A program made the translations under genes and the position numbers. This document shows positions 47,476-59,134 of a stretch of 64,000 bases of DNA, piece by piece (the first letter of the stretch is position 1; the number at the start of each line of letters is the position of its first letter). The stretch covers positions 1,334,363,804-1,334,427,803 of the forward strand of contig OY856410.1 of NCBI GenBank assembly GCA_963693085.1. The letters are read 5' to 3'. Below the pieces are notes generated by a model. The model saw only the letters and a program-made list of their open reading frames with translations. It was not told the DNA's origin and ran no database searches. This DNA is from Alisma plantago-aquatica. Its lineage: Eukaryota; Streptophyta; Magnoliopsida; Alismatales; Alismataceae.

Positions 47476-48007
47476 GGTATTGGGGGCTTCTCAAATACAA
47501 CAACTCGGAACACCAGTTGCTATGCAAAGTTGTCATTTTCTCTGGTTGTGGTAACCGAGAGAGCCCGAGCAAGTGCTACCCAATAAGGGAGGCACAACAA
47601 GGGAAAGACAACTGTAGAAAAGCATATGGTTGTAGGACAGTGTGTTGGTGGCTAGTACGCTGATAGGAGGGTGTGACTCCTTCCAATTCCTTATGGGACA
47701 AGAAGATCAGAGTTCTAGGTGGTCCGTGTGGACTATTTTAGAGGCAGGAGACTTCTACCGCTCGGAGGACAACTATCAATACTGACAGTCCCGGTGAGAA
47801 AGGACCTGCACAAACACCATCCAAGATCATAGGTGAAGACCACACAAGCCACGAGGTAACATCGCCGAGTAAGCCTCGGGACAAGGTATGTCTCTACAAA
47901 CCATCTTTCCTACTATATAGACGTTGACACGATTCCTTTTCTGTGTTTGGGAGAAGATTTTTTTTTTTGTTTCTGCTGCCTTCTCTGTCTCCCCTAAAAC
48001 CCAATAG

Positions 48008-48020
48008 TGGTATCAGAGCC
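48008..48020 (+). other. B2 primer-binding site
   Basis: Perfect TGGTATCAGAGCC one base after the LTR end. Confidence 0.92.
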
Positions 48021-49414
48021 ACGTCAACTGCTCTATACTTTAGGATTATCGGTGTGATCGATTTTAGTTTGTCGCCTTTATTTATTGCATACGATGCGAA
48101 TAAAATTGGCTTTATGCATGTCCAATCTTAAATCCACAAATCCCAAAATACATATATGTTATGTAATATGAATGCACTCGATACGCGTTGCCCTTAAACA
48201 AGTTTTGTGGTGGATGTATAGCGTGGTTATGGCCAATAAACCCTATGTATGTGTGCTTGGTTGTATGTGGTTGCCTGCATCTCGGTCTGCACACCGATTC
48301 CCTACCTCCTTTTCTTGATGTAACTCGAGATAACTCAAGATTTCTTTCCTACCTTTTCTCCCCCTGAATGTAACTCGGGGTTTCCCAATTTAAATGTAAA
48401 TATTATAGATCTTTTCATATTTCCTATTATGTCGAAGAACGGCGGACAACCTGATGCAACTGAGACAATCAGTTCAAGGAGTGAACCGATCGGTTGGCAA
48501 TCCAGATGACCGGTTCAAGGAGCAAGATGATTGGGTGGCAGCCATGAGGAGATGCATGACGACCAGGAGAGCCAATCAGTTGGAGGAGCCAAACGATCGA
48601 CTGGTGGCACCTAGACGACCGACCATGGCGAGCAAGTCATTCATGTGATGAGTTGTTCAACTCGGATGGCTATGGCACTTCATAAAAGCAGTTTGCATGT
48701 GATGTAGACCTAGATGACCATGATTACTCTTGGCTCAAGGAATCACATTAGGATGGCCATAATCATCACTTTTATCATTTCACATGTTTTCTGTGGGATA
48801 TAGCATGTATATGACATGTACTATGTATTGTGGTGACTGGATATGTATATGTACCTATTAAACCAAATCCCTCATCTAAATATTAAGTCTTTTAAGCTTT
48901 CCATTAGAGGCACACATGAAAAACTTGATCGACCAAGTGTAGGTTATGCCAAATCATGGTGCGCCGTCTATCTCATGGAAGTGTGAAGGGTAAACATGTA
49001 GGTTCTGCCAAAGCAGGGTGCATGTTTACCGTGTCAGCTTTTGGGTTAGACTTAACTAGTGATTCTTAGAGCGTCTAAGCCCAGAGGCACAAAATGTTCA
49101 TGGCAAGGTGTTGCGCATGTTCATTCATCAAGAGTTGCATATGATGCAATTGGCATGATGGCCTACCTAAATAGTCAAGATTATGGGCGATCAGCCAAAG
49201 CTGACTCATGACTTGATGAAATACAAACCTTGACCCACTAGAAGATTGTACGTTGCAATCTTCTGAATTGATGGTGAGGGCTATCAATTTGAACAAAAAT
49301 AGTGGGAGTGATAATTAATTAAAGTCCTAATTAAATTGTCAACTTTTCAAATCAATCAAATAAGTCAAAATTGAGTTTTGGACTAAATTTCATATATTTC
49401 TTTTTGTAATACAA
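48021..49414 (+). mobile_element. B2 untranslated leader
   Basis: About 1.4 kb with no domain likeness. Near 48450-48640 it holds words of the CCGATCGGTTGG family, like U3, on a purine-rich background. The stretch 48218-48280 is the intact version of the site in B1 where B2 inserted. Confidence 0.75.
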
Positions 49415-50266
49415 ATGACAACAAACAAAAATCACTTTTCGTTGTGATCGGTCCTTGAGAAGGACAAGCTGAATGGGACTAACTTCCATGACTGGTTTAG
49501 GACATTGAGAATTGTTCTCACTCAAGAGCGAAAGCTCGATGTCCTGGATACTCCGGTTCCAGAGGAACCTGCTCCTACCGCACCAAAGGCAGAAAGGGAT
49601 ACTTATAAGAAGCATTCTGAAGATGCCATTGATGCAAAGTGCTTGATGTTGTGCTCCATGAACCACTAGTTGCAGAGACAACATGAGAACATGGGTGTCA
49701 TTGAGATGATTCAACATCTCAAGAACATGTATGAATATCAAGCACGACAAGAGAGATATGATATCTCCAGGGCACTGTTCAAGTGTGTCATGAAAAAAGG
49801 AGATCCAGTTGGTCCTCACATGCTCAAAATGATTGGGTATGTAGAGAACCTGACAAGACTGGGATTTCCCCTGAGCTAAGAGTTGGCTACTACCGTGATA
49901 CTGCAATCGTTGCCACAATACTACAGTCAGTTTGTGATGAACTACAACATGAATAACTTTGACAAGCCATTGACAAAGTTGTTGGGTATGTTGAGGATAG
50001 CCGAGGCATAGATGAAGAAGGACAAGCCTAAGTCTGTGATGATGATTAGAAACAAGAAAGGAAAGTCCAAACACAAGGGCAAGGGAAAGGCTAAGAAAGG
50101 TTCTGATGCTAGCCAGCAACCCAAGTCATCTTGAACTCTTAAGGCCAAGGGAGGTGTGACCAAGAGAGGAAATTGCCACCATTGTCAAAATCCAGGACAT
50201 TGGAAAAGGATCTGTCCACTCTATCTGGAAGGACTAAAGAAGGAGGTGACAGACGTCTCCAGCTGA
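49415..50266 (+). pseudogene. B2 copia gag, one frame with five stops
   Basis: From ATG 49415 one frame of 283 codons reads to a stop at 50264 with no frameshift. It is broken only by five in-frame stops, each one substitution from a sense codon. Order: KDKLNGTNFHDWFRTLRIVL (start of the copia gag domain), KHSEDAIDAKCLMLCSMN, RYDISRALFKCVMKKGDPVG, HMLKMIGYVENLTRLGFPLS, ILQSLPQYYSQFVMNYNMN, a Lys/Gly-rich basic stretch, then the zinc knuckle CHHCQNPGHWKRIC with all four ligands. It would form particles and bind RNA. Length and order fit Ty1/copia; I do not assign a lineage. Confidence 0.9.
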
Positions 50267-51200
50267 AGGTGTCATGAAATAAACTTGTAACACTTTTTGA
50301 GGTATATGATACCAAGATATAAAGTGTAAAGCACCCAATAAATGGGGCAAGTGTTGCCGCCACAGATAGGAGTACTTTAGTTTATTTTCAGCCTTGAAGG
50401 CATGTAATAGAGTTTTGAACTACTATTTCATATTTGCCAATGAATAGAAACACCTTAATTTTTGCATATTGTATGACAATGATTGCAATTAATAAAGTTG
50501 ATGTTTCAATCTTTGTGGAAATGCCTTGCTTATCTTGTGGTACTTGGTATGCATAAGATAAAATGATACCTAAAAGTTATTGATAACTCAAACAATCAAA
50601 TTAGCATAAATCATGAGAAATTCATTTCTAGTTTCCATATGATGGATAAATCTAGATTCTTTTGGTTAAAGAACCAGTAAGAGACATGAATCTCTTGGAC
50701 ATCATCAATCTTCACTATTCATAGTGGGAGATTGATTATCCTATTAAGTATAATACATGTGATGTATTTACATACCTATTGGAGTTAATGCTGATACTTC
50801 AAATGGTGTTTAGAGAAATACCAATATGAATATCTTGAAGTGTTCAAGAATATCATAGATGAAGTGTGAATTTGGTAAAGTGTTAATTCTTGATTACATC
50901 AATGAATGAAATACTTGAACCAAATGTTTCATATCCTTATGAGTGATTATGATAGTATATCATAATGAACTCATGATTAAGGCATGGTGATGTGTAAATC
51001 AAAATGAGTCATACTCTAAGGAGTTAGAGGATGATTATCAAATAACTAAGTTCTTCTTAAATAAATAATACCCTACACTAATAAAGGACATTAAGAATCA
51101 CAAAGAGTTATGCGTTCTTCTATCCTTGACAGATACACCTCGACTATCTATGTGATGAGTTGGTCATGTGATGAGTCAACTATCTAGATGAATATGAGGA
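50267..51200 (+). pseudogene. B2 protease-integrase interval, not recognisable
   Basis: By position this should hold protease and integrase. I could not find DSGA, the HHCC zinc region or the DDE core in any frame; it is either deleted and rearranged or too decayed. Confidence 0.45.
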
Positions 51201-52545
51201 ACCCGATTTTGAGTTATGGTTTATGACCATTACATCCTAAATGACTTCCATGTGAACCATAAGGTATGACCTTAATGGTAGCACCCATTGGGATAAAATC
51301 CATAAGTGCAAATCGGTCTTAAGCGTCAAGACACATGGATAACATTTTGAGAAGGATGATGCTTGTTAATTGCAACTTAATGACTAAGAGATTTGGCATA
51401 TGGATACTAAAACCGCATTCCTATGAGGAATAAGACAAGGATGTGTACGTGACACAACCTATAAGGCTTATGAATCCATTAATGCAAATGAAGTCTATAA
51501 GTTACAATGGACTAATCAATGTGATTGATTAAGTATAAGCAACTCAGAGCGATATCTTTACTTTGATGGTATAGTCAAAGGGTTTGACTGATATGTCAAA
51601 GATAAAGAAAGGATTTGTGATTTAGTGGGAGCATATTTGCATTCTACATGTTGATGAGGAATGGAAATGTTCTAGAATGGAAATCCAAAGTGGAAATTAT
51701 GTTTAGGAAGATAGAGACGTTTCCTATGTGATAGGAATAGAGATCTATAGAGATAGTTCTCGAAAACCTCTTGACCTGAAAAGAGAAAGCATACATTGGC
51801 AATCTATACTGAAGGGTTCAGTATGCACAGATTCAGTGGGAGAAAACTTGTCCATGTTACATGGAGTTAGTATCCCAAAGACAAGTGTTCAATTCTCATG
51901 AAGAATGGAAACACCAAGAATAGATAAAGATCTATCATGTATGTAAACATCCCATCATCTTGCATGTATGGACATGGAAAGAACAAAAAACATTTATCAT
52001 CTTGTATGTAGGACATGACAATATGATATGCTCATCCTGATAACTCGTATGTGGGACATGATGAGTGGATGTCTGTCTAGTTCCAGTAAGGGTTATCGGA
52101 ATACCATGAGAACTTGATAAGTACTTGAGAAGTACTCGTTCTATGGAAATAAGGAAGGGTTCACTGTAAAGAGTTACACTGATGCGAACTTCCGAAAAGG
52201 TCAGAAAATTAATCGCAATATATATGGGATATATAAAAGTGAATGTTTGTTGATAATTTGAAACGTTCCAATAAAGCTGTTTTAAAAGGAAATGCTGAGT
52301 ATCTGTGTGTTAGATAACAATAGTGGATACTATATGGATCTAGGAGTTCATAGAGATGAACCTATAGTTATTTCGGTCATTGATGACAAGTCAGGAGTGC
52401 TTGGTCATGCAATGTGGCTAAAGGTTAGCAAAGGAATGCTAGATTTCATATTACAACAACTCCATCACATACGTGTGAAATACAACAAAGAGATGAGAGA
52501 CATGCAGTTAATACCGACTTTGGCAAAGTGTTGACATAACTCACT
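51201..52545 (+). pseudogene. B2 RT-RNase H relic
   Basis: Recognised pieces: MDTKTAFL with a following Asp-rich insert and VYKLQW (about 51395-51510), the start of the RT palm; a decayed VDE-type catalytic region near 51650; a repeated stretch (51955-52070); KSYTDANF-like RNase H text near 52160; and SKGMLDFILQQLHHIRVKYN (52420-52490), the family's KHIDVKYHFIREK block. Numerous stops and shifts. Confidence 0.82.
51955..52070 (+). repeat. Three-fold repeat in B2 RNase H region
   Basis: Three units beginning ATCTTGTATGTAGGACATGA or variants, spaced 42-43 bp. Homologous to the 39-bp array of B1 at 58375-58545. Confidence 0.65.
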
Positions 52546-52629
52546 ATGCTAGCACTAGAGCACAGTAACATGTGGGACATGTTTGAAGATCACTAAGAAT
52601 ATGATTCAAGGGTGATTGGCTCGCAGTGC

Positions 52630-52640
52630 AAGTGGGAGTC
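52630..52640 (+). other. B2 polypurine tract
   Basis: AAGTGGGAGTC directly before the 3' LTR start TGTTGG. The B1 copy at 59124-59134 has one change. Confidence 0.8.
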
Positions 52641-54856
52641 TGTTGGTATGTATGCCCTGAGAGCCAATCATGGGATGATTGGTGGGATACATTAAGATTG
52701 ATTTGATAAACATCAAAGGCAAGCTTCCAATTCTTTTTGGTTCAATCATATGAGATAATGATAGAACATATTGAATGTATAGAGAATGAGAATACTCAAT
52801 GAAATATGCTTTCAGGTTGAGGACCTGAATGATGAGATCATACAGATGCTTAGAGTTTGTACATTCTTATTATGTCCCTAGTCGGATGTCATTGTGGAAG
52901 GTAGATAGACAACAATGACACACAAGACAATATTGTGGTGTTGGTTGATGACATAATCTCATTAGTCATGATATGGAGATATCAAATGAAACACATAAGT
53001 ACTTGTTAGAGAACAAGCATACCAGACAGACCCACCGTGAGTTTGACACATGGAACCATGACATGGTAGTCACAGTCAGTTCTCACAGTGATGGTGGTGA
53101 GTGTGATTCTTTAACCTGAAATCACTACACTCAACACATGTCATTGGGTACACTTTAACATCATCAAACACAGTCCTAAAACATGGGTTGTTATAAAGGT
53201 GATGATTGGGTGACTTTGACACATGGGGTTTTTGAGGGGTGAGTGATAGATATGGGATTTATCCCTCCTGAGGGAGTTTGATATCCATGACCACATGATG
53301 AGTAGGATTGAGATAGGCGTGCACATATGTGTGAATCAATATGTGACATTGATGTCATACATATATCCTCCAGTCTATTCTGAGATCAAGAAAGTGAATG
53401 AACGTTGACAGGATGATTGTTCCATGCCTCAAGTTCATTCGGGATATCAGTGACAAAGGAATTATACATTCACTGTAACACCATTCATGGATTGTAAGAT
53501 TGAAAGTTGTTTTCCAACTTTCCTTTTCACTTGGGTAGCACTGATGTGTGACTAGGCACCGCTCTTTGCTTGTGAAGTCATAAGAGTTATGGACTTTCGC
53601 TACCAATGTGAAATGGACCTGTAGGGTCACACACATATGATTTAACCTGGAATAGGATTTTATCCACAAATGATGTTTAGATTGATTACTAAAGGAGTTT
53701 GGTAGTTCAATTAAACAGTCAATCAATTGATAGCTCAATATCATAGAGTTCAAGGTGTTGGACTGATTGATTAGAGTATCAGATTGGTTGAAACTACAAT
53801 TGACTGATTTTCACAGTCTGCTGCACCAACCGATCGACTCATAGGGATGAACTGATCAACTCAGGTTGGTGAACTGGTCAGCTCAAAGTAATGAGACGAT
53901 CAGCTCATGTGTCATGAAATGATCATCTCAATAGTTGAACCGGTCGATTCGTGGACCAACCGAGATCATTCGGAAAGTCAGAAGACTATTTTGCAAATAC
54001 AATTTGTTTCACTTGTACAAATTTGATTTGGACAAGGATTACTATTTGATTAGTTGGAAACAAATATGAAAGTCAATTTGAGTTGGACCAGGACCACGAA
54101 CTGATCGGCTCAGAGGTGAACCAATCGACTCAGATGTCCCAACCGACCAGTTCAGGAGTGAACCGATCGACTCAGGTCCCCAACCGACCGTTTCATGCTT
54201 GAAATGATCGGTTTAGCTGACGCAGTTGGTTGTTTTGTGGAAAATCTTAAACCCTTCTACTCCTATTTTAATCCCGCATTGCCCAGGGTAGAGAACCCTG
54301 TCCCATGACCCTACTATATATATAGGGGTATTGGGGGCTTCTTAGGTATAATAACTCAGAACACCAGTTGCTCTACAAAGTTGTCGTTCTCTCTGGTTGT
54401 GGTAACCGAGAGAGCCCGAGTAAGTGCTACCCGATAAGGGAGGCACAACAAGGGAAAGACAACTACTAGAAAAGCGTATGGTTGCAAGAGAGTGTGTTGG
54501 TGGCTAGTACACTGACAGGAGGGTGCGACTCCTTCTAATTCCTTATGGGACAAGGAGATCGGAGTTCCAGGTGGTCCGTGTGGACTACTTCAGAGGCAGG
54601 AGACTTCTACCGCTCAGAGGACAACTGTCAATCCCGACAGTCCTAGTGAGACCAGGAGCTGCACAGACACCGTCCAAGATCGGAGGTGAAGACTGTGCAA
54701 TCTGTGAGGTAACGTCACCGAGCAAGCCTCGGGATAAGGTATGTCTCTACAAACCATCTTTCCTACTGTATAGACGTTGACACGATTCCTTTTCTGGGTT
54801 TGACAGAAGAATTTTTTTATTTCCGCTACCTTCTCTGTCTTCCCTAAAACCCAACA
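52641..54856 (+). mobile_element. B2 3' LTR
   Basis: Uninterrupted 2216-bp reference copy: TGTTGGTATGTATGCCC to CCCAACA. The sequence around 52935 shows the un-inserted D target. U3 repeats about 53815-54220, TATA palindrome 54309-54327. Confidence 0.94.
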
Positions 54857-54861
54857 TGGTT

Positions 54862-56070
54862 TTGGACAAATCCCAGATCTATGTGTGCATGGTTGTGGTT
54901 ATTTATTCCTATTGTTAATTGTCTATGTATTGAACCTCTCTCTCCTTTCAAAATGTAAATTAAGGCTCTTCTTCCTATTTCCCCATGAATGTAACTCAAG
55001 GTTTTCTCCATATACAATGTAATAAGAAATAGGATAGTTTTAATTTATGTTTCAACATGAGATGACGATATGCACATGAAGAAATGACCAGCTAATGAGA
55101 CAACCCAATCAATTGGAGGATCGAGGAGGCCAGACGACAGGAGGACAAATTGATCGACTGGTGGCCCAACTGACCAACTGGAGGTGGCCATAAGTTTCTT
55201 GGACCCAAGAACCAGACAAATTTTTCAAAAGAGCCCAACCGAGCGACCAGGAGGCTATCTGACCAGTTCAAGAGTTGAATCGATCAACCCGAATTGGTTC
55301 GAGCACAAATCTTCACCAACAATCGGTTGCATATGATGTGGACCATAGGTGTTTTTAATTCCTTGTGTCTTAAAGCAATTACATTAGTATGACCATAACC
55401 ATCGCTTGTGTGTTTTATTTGTTGCATTTTCTCATTTGTGGTTATAGCATGTATATGATACATACTATATATGTGGTGATTGGCTAAAATATATGTATTT
55501 ATACATAAAAACTCCCTCAATTTAAATATCAATGTCTTATATGCCTTCCAAAAGTGGCACACATGAAAAGCTTGATCGACTAAGAGTGGGTTATGGTAAA
55601 GCATGGTGCACCGTCTATGTCGTGGAAGTGTGATGGTAGATATGTAGGTTATACTAAAGAAGGGTGCATATTCTATTTTGTTGGCTTTTGGGTTAGGATT
55701 GACTGGTGATTCTTAGAGAGTCTGGGCCCAGAGGCATGCAAATGATTATGGCAAGGAGTTTCACATATCATCTATCCAAGAGTTGCATATGATGTAATTG
55801 GCATGATGGCCTACCTAAATAGTCAGGTTGTGGGTGATCAACAAAAGCAGACTCATGACTTGATGAAATATGGATCTTGGCCCACTAGAATATTGTACAC
55901 TACAATATTCTGAATTGATATATAGGGCTATCAATCTGAACAAAATAGTGGGAGCAATAGTTAACTAAAGACCTAATTAATATCGTCAAATTTATCAAAT
56001 CAAGCCAAATAAAAAATGTTTTGAAAATTTGTAATGTTTCTTTGTAAAATCAAATGTCAAACACAAACAT
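54862..56070 (+). mobile_element. B1 leader, second part
   Basis: Aligns with the B2 leader from about 48237, with the same CGATCGACTGG-type words near 55080-55280. Non-coding. Confidence 0.75.
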
Positions 56071-56800
56071 ACTCAAATTGTGATCAGTCCTTAAGAAAAT
56101 CAAAATGGGATAAAGTTCCACAATTGGTTAAGGACTTTAAGAAATATTCTTATCAATGAGCAAAAGCTCTATGTCCTTGATAGATGAATGCCAGAGGAAC
56201 CTGCTCCAAATGTACCTAAGGCTAAATGGATGCTTATTGGAAGCATGCTAATGATGCCATAGACATTTTGAATACCTAACACTATGTTGTGTGAACTATG
56301 AGTTGCATGAACAACACAAATACATGGACATTCTCGAGATGGTAACACATCTTAAGAATCATGTAAAGAAAAGAAGGTATAATGTCTCCGAAGTGCTAAT
56401 TTGAGTTCAAATTGATAAAGGGAGGTCCAATAGAACCGCATGTGTTCAATATGATTGGATATGTGGAATGACTAGGATTTCTCTTAGTCAGTTTGCATTG
56501 AATATGATTATGCAAGCGTTGTATGAATCATATAGTCATTTTATCACATGTTTGGCATGTTGATGCCAAAGCTAGGAAGAACAAGGATAAATCTGTGATG
56601 ATGATCAACAAAAGTGAGTCCTAGGCCAAAAGCAAGGGCCAAGAAGTGATATGAGGCTAAGCTGATGTCCAAGTATTCTACACTCAATATATGGAGAAAG
56701 GTAAGGGTAAAAGGAATCTATCCTTTTCACGTAAAGGATAAAATGCCACCATTGTCACTTGTTTGGACATTGAAGTGTTCAAGGAGATTATGAATGAAGT
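56071..56800 (+). pseudogene. B1 copia gag relic
   Basis: Homologous to B2 gag but cut by many frameshifts. Recognisable pieces are HNWLRTLRNILINEQKLYVL (about 56120), MPEEPAPNVPKA (56190), the MIGYVE-like block (56450) and the knuckle start CHHCHLFGH (about 56748). It is far more decayed than B2 gag, in keeping with its older place in the nest. Confidence 0.83.
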
Positions 56801-57049
56801 ATGCAACTCACTTGGTAAAGTATTAAGATACATTGATGTGATCAATGTTGAAATATATAAACCAATAGTTTGAGGTCCTTCTGGGAGATCATGATAGTGT
56901 ATCATAATGAACTCTACCTAAAATATACTGATGTGTCAAAAAGAAGGTATCACACCCTGTTAAGTCATGGTGAGATTACCAATAAAATCTAGCTAATCTT
57001 ATAATTTCTTTTGGGCACATGCTTTACACTAAAATAATGTATTGTCTAA

Positions 57050-57310
57050 AATGGTTCAAAAGACACCATATGAGATATGGCATGGGAAGTGTCCCAATAT
57101 GTCTTTTATAGTGATTCAGATTGAAAGCGTGTATAAGAAAATAGTTTCTTGAAAGGCTTTATCCTCAAATTACATGAATGTTATCTTGTTGAATACTACT
57201 TATTTCTAGCCCGACAACTAAGTGTTTGTTGCTAGGATGGCTGAATTCCTAAATGGAAATTAGTTCCAAGGATTCAGTGGGAGTAAAAGTAGAACTCGAA
57301 ATGTTTGAGA
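57050..57310 (+). pseudogene. B1 integrase C-terminus relic
   Basis: Reads QKTPYEIWHGKCPNMSFIVI, then after a shift VFVARMAEFLNGN and FQGFSGSKSR, the standard copia blocks after the integrase core (KTPYEIW, VFVARNGVFLE, SGSKV). I did not recognise the catalytic core upstream (56800-57050). Confidence 0.82.
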
Positions 57311-57559
57311 CAAATAAGAGAACATTGATTCTAAAGAGGTACAATGAGAACAAGGAGAATCACAAATTTTTGTGGAATCTCAAGTTCCTTATGTAAACAT
57401 AGAATTCATAGTTCTAGTAGAACACACCTTGAGTTTGAAATATTATGATATCTTATAACTCAAAAGGAGGTGAGTTGATCATAGAGATGAGTCAACAACC
57501 TACCTAGAAACTAATGGGGGATCACAATCTGAGAAATGGCTTGAGTCCATAAGATCAAT

Positions 57560-59050
57560 GATGGACTCCGTGTACACCAACAAGGTATGACCTTACTGGA
57601 TCCACCTGAAGGGGTAAAACCCATTGGGTGCATTTGGGCCTCTATAAGAAGATCAACATGTAAGGGTAGATTGGTTGCAAAGAGTTTCAAACTAGTTCAA
57701 ATTGTTGAACGTGATGAAGCCTTTCACCAGTTACCATGGTTAAATTCATCTGAATCATGCTTATTGTTGCAGCTTATTACGACTGTGAGATTTAGCACAT
57801 GGATGTCAAAACTACATTCCTTAAATGGAATAATTAAGAGGATGTTTATGTGACACAACCTAATGGTTTTATATATCCATTAATGCAAATAAAGTCTATA
57901 AGCTACAAAGGTCAATCTAAGGATTGAAGCAAGCATCTCAGAAATGGAATCTTCAATTTGACAAGATAGTCAAAGGGTTTTGACTTGAGTCACAATGAAG
58001 ATGGAATCTGTGATTACAAAAGATTTTGTGGGAGCATATTGATATTCCACATTATGATGCAGAATAACGTCCTTATCTGAAAAATGTTAAAACCTGGCAA
58101 GGAAAGTACCTTCTATATGAAGGGTTTAGGTGAAACATCCTATGTGATAGGGATCAAGGTCTATAGAGATAGATCTAGAAAGATTCTTGATTGAAGTAAG
58201 AGCACAAACATTGGCAAGATGTTGAAGGGTTCAACATGCAGAACTCAATGAGGGAAAACTTGTCCATGTTCCATGGCGTTAGTCTTTCAAGAGCCTAGTT
58301 TCCTAGTTCTTATGAAGAGAAGGGACACATGGATAGATGCCAGTGGATCTATCTTGAATGCAATGCTATGTAATTATCCCGTTATCTCATACGTATTGGA
58401 CATGATGAGAAGATATCCAATAATCTCATATGTATTGGACATGATGAGAGGATATCCAATCATCTCATATGTATTGACATGATGAGAGGACACATACATA
58501 CCTACCTAGCAATCTTGTATGTATTGGACATGATGAGTGGGTATATGTCGGATACTAGTGAGAGTCATTGGAGTACCATAGCGAACATCCTTATGTGCTT
58601 GTGAAGCAGTTAAAGGATTTGTTCCTTGGTTATGGTAATAAGGAAGAGTTGGATGTAAAGGGTTACACCCATGCAAGCTTCCAAACTGACAAAACTATTG
58701 GAATCTGAATTTATGTTTGACATCAAATGAGAACTGTAAGCTAAAAAGGGTTATAAGCTAATGATAATTATTCAAATCTACAAAAGAAGCCGAGTATCTC
58801 CATGTTATAAGAATAGAAGATGATACTGTATGGATCAAGAAGTTCATATGGGTGAACTTGTGTGAGGTTCCAAACCATTGATGACATAGTAGAAATACTG
58901 ATGACAACAATGGAGCTACTAGTTAGACTGGGAATCTTGGATAGCATACTATGATGCTTCCATCTCATATGATTTGTCATAAAACAAAGAGATGATAAAA
59001 TTGAAAAATACCAACTTAAAGCAAATGTTGCTAAACCCGCTATGAAAGCA
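57560..59050 (+). pseudogene. B1 RT-RNase H relic
   Basis: The RT start LLDPPEGVKPIGCIWASIRR (57590-57650) and GRLVAKSFKLVQ; then HMDVKTTFLKWNN and DVYVTQPNGFIYPL (57790-57890); a decayed catalytic region near 58040; then GLGETSYVIGIKVYRDRSRK (58120-58180), the usual block after YVDD. ILNAMLCNYPVISYVLDMMR (58347-58410) matches the family's YAMLCTRPDI region but is followed by extra tandem copies. The C-terminus decays by 59050. Order and motifs fit Ty1/copia. Confidence 0.87.
58375..58545 (+). repeat. 39-bp (13-codon) tandem repeat in B1 RNase H region
   Basis: Units at 58375-58413, 58414-58452 and 58453-58490 (one base lost), plus a diverged fourth to about 58545. Each encodes a variant of YPIISYVLDMMRG. 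Confidence 0.85.
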
Positions 59051-59134
59051 CTTATGCAACAGAAGCATGATAGTCATGCTAGGTCACTCAGGATGAGATC
59101 CGTGGGTGATTGTCTCTAAGTGCAAGTTGGAGTC

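Larger units (their letters stand above)
46086..48006 (+). mobile_element. B2 5' LTR, second part
   Basis: Continues the LTR broken at 31614; aligns with 52936-54856. It contains a dense cluster of CCGATCGGCTCAG-type words (about 46970-47370), then a TATA box within a perfect palindrome, and ends CCCAATA. Confidence 0.92.
31320..54856 (+). mobile_element. Element B2: full-length Ty1/copia element nested in B1
   Basis: Bounded by TGTTGG...CCAACA ends and a perfect 5-bp duplication TGGTT (31315-31319 and 54857-54861). Layout: 5' LTR (31320-31614 plus 46086-48006, split by array D), PBS 48008, leader, gag 49415, pol relic to about 52545, polypurine tract 52630, 3' LTR 52641-54856. The flanking B1 leader joins cleanly when B2 is removed and then matches the leader of B2 at about 48218-48280. 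Confidence 0.93.

Noticed and set aside
48454..48648. Small frame in the B2 leader rich in Arg and Gln
   Set aside because: Low-complexity purine-rich text made of CGATCG repeat words; not conserved as a frame in B1.
49352..50119. 255-codon open frame on the minus strand
   Set aside because: It lies antisense to B2 gag, whose protein likeness on the plus strand is unmistakable; the antisense frame has no domain and a Leu/His-rich composition typical of a shadow.
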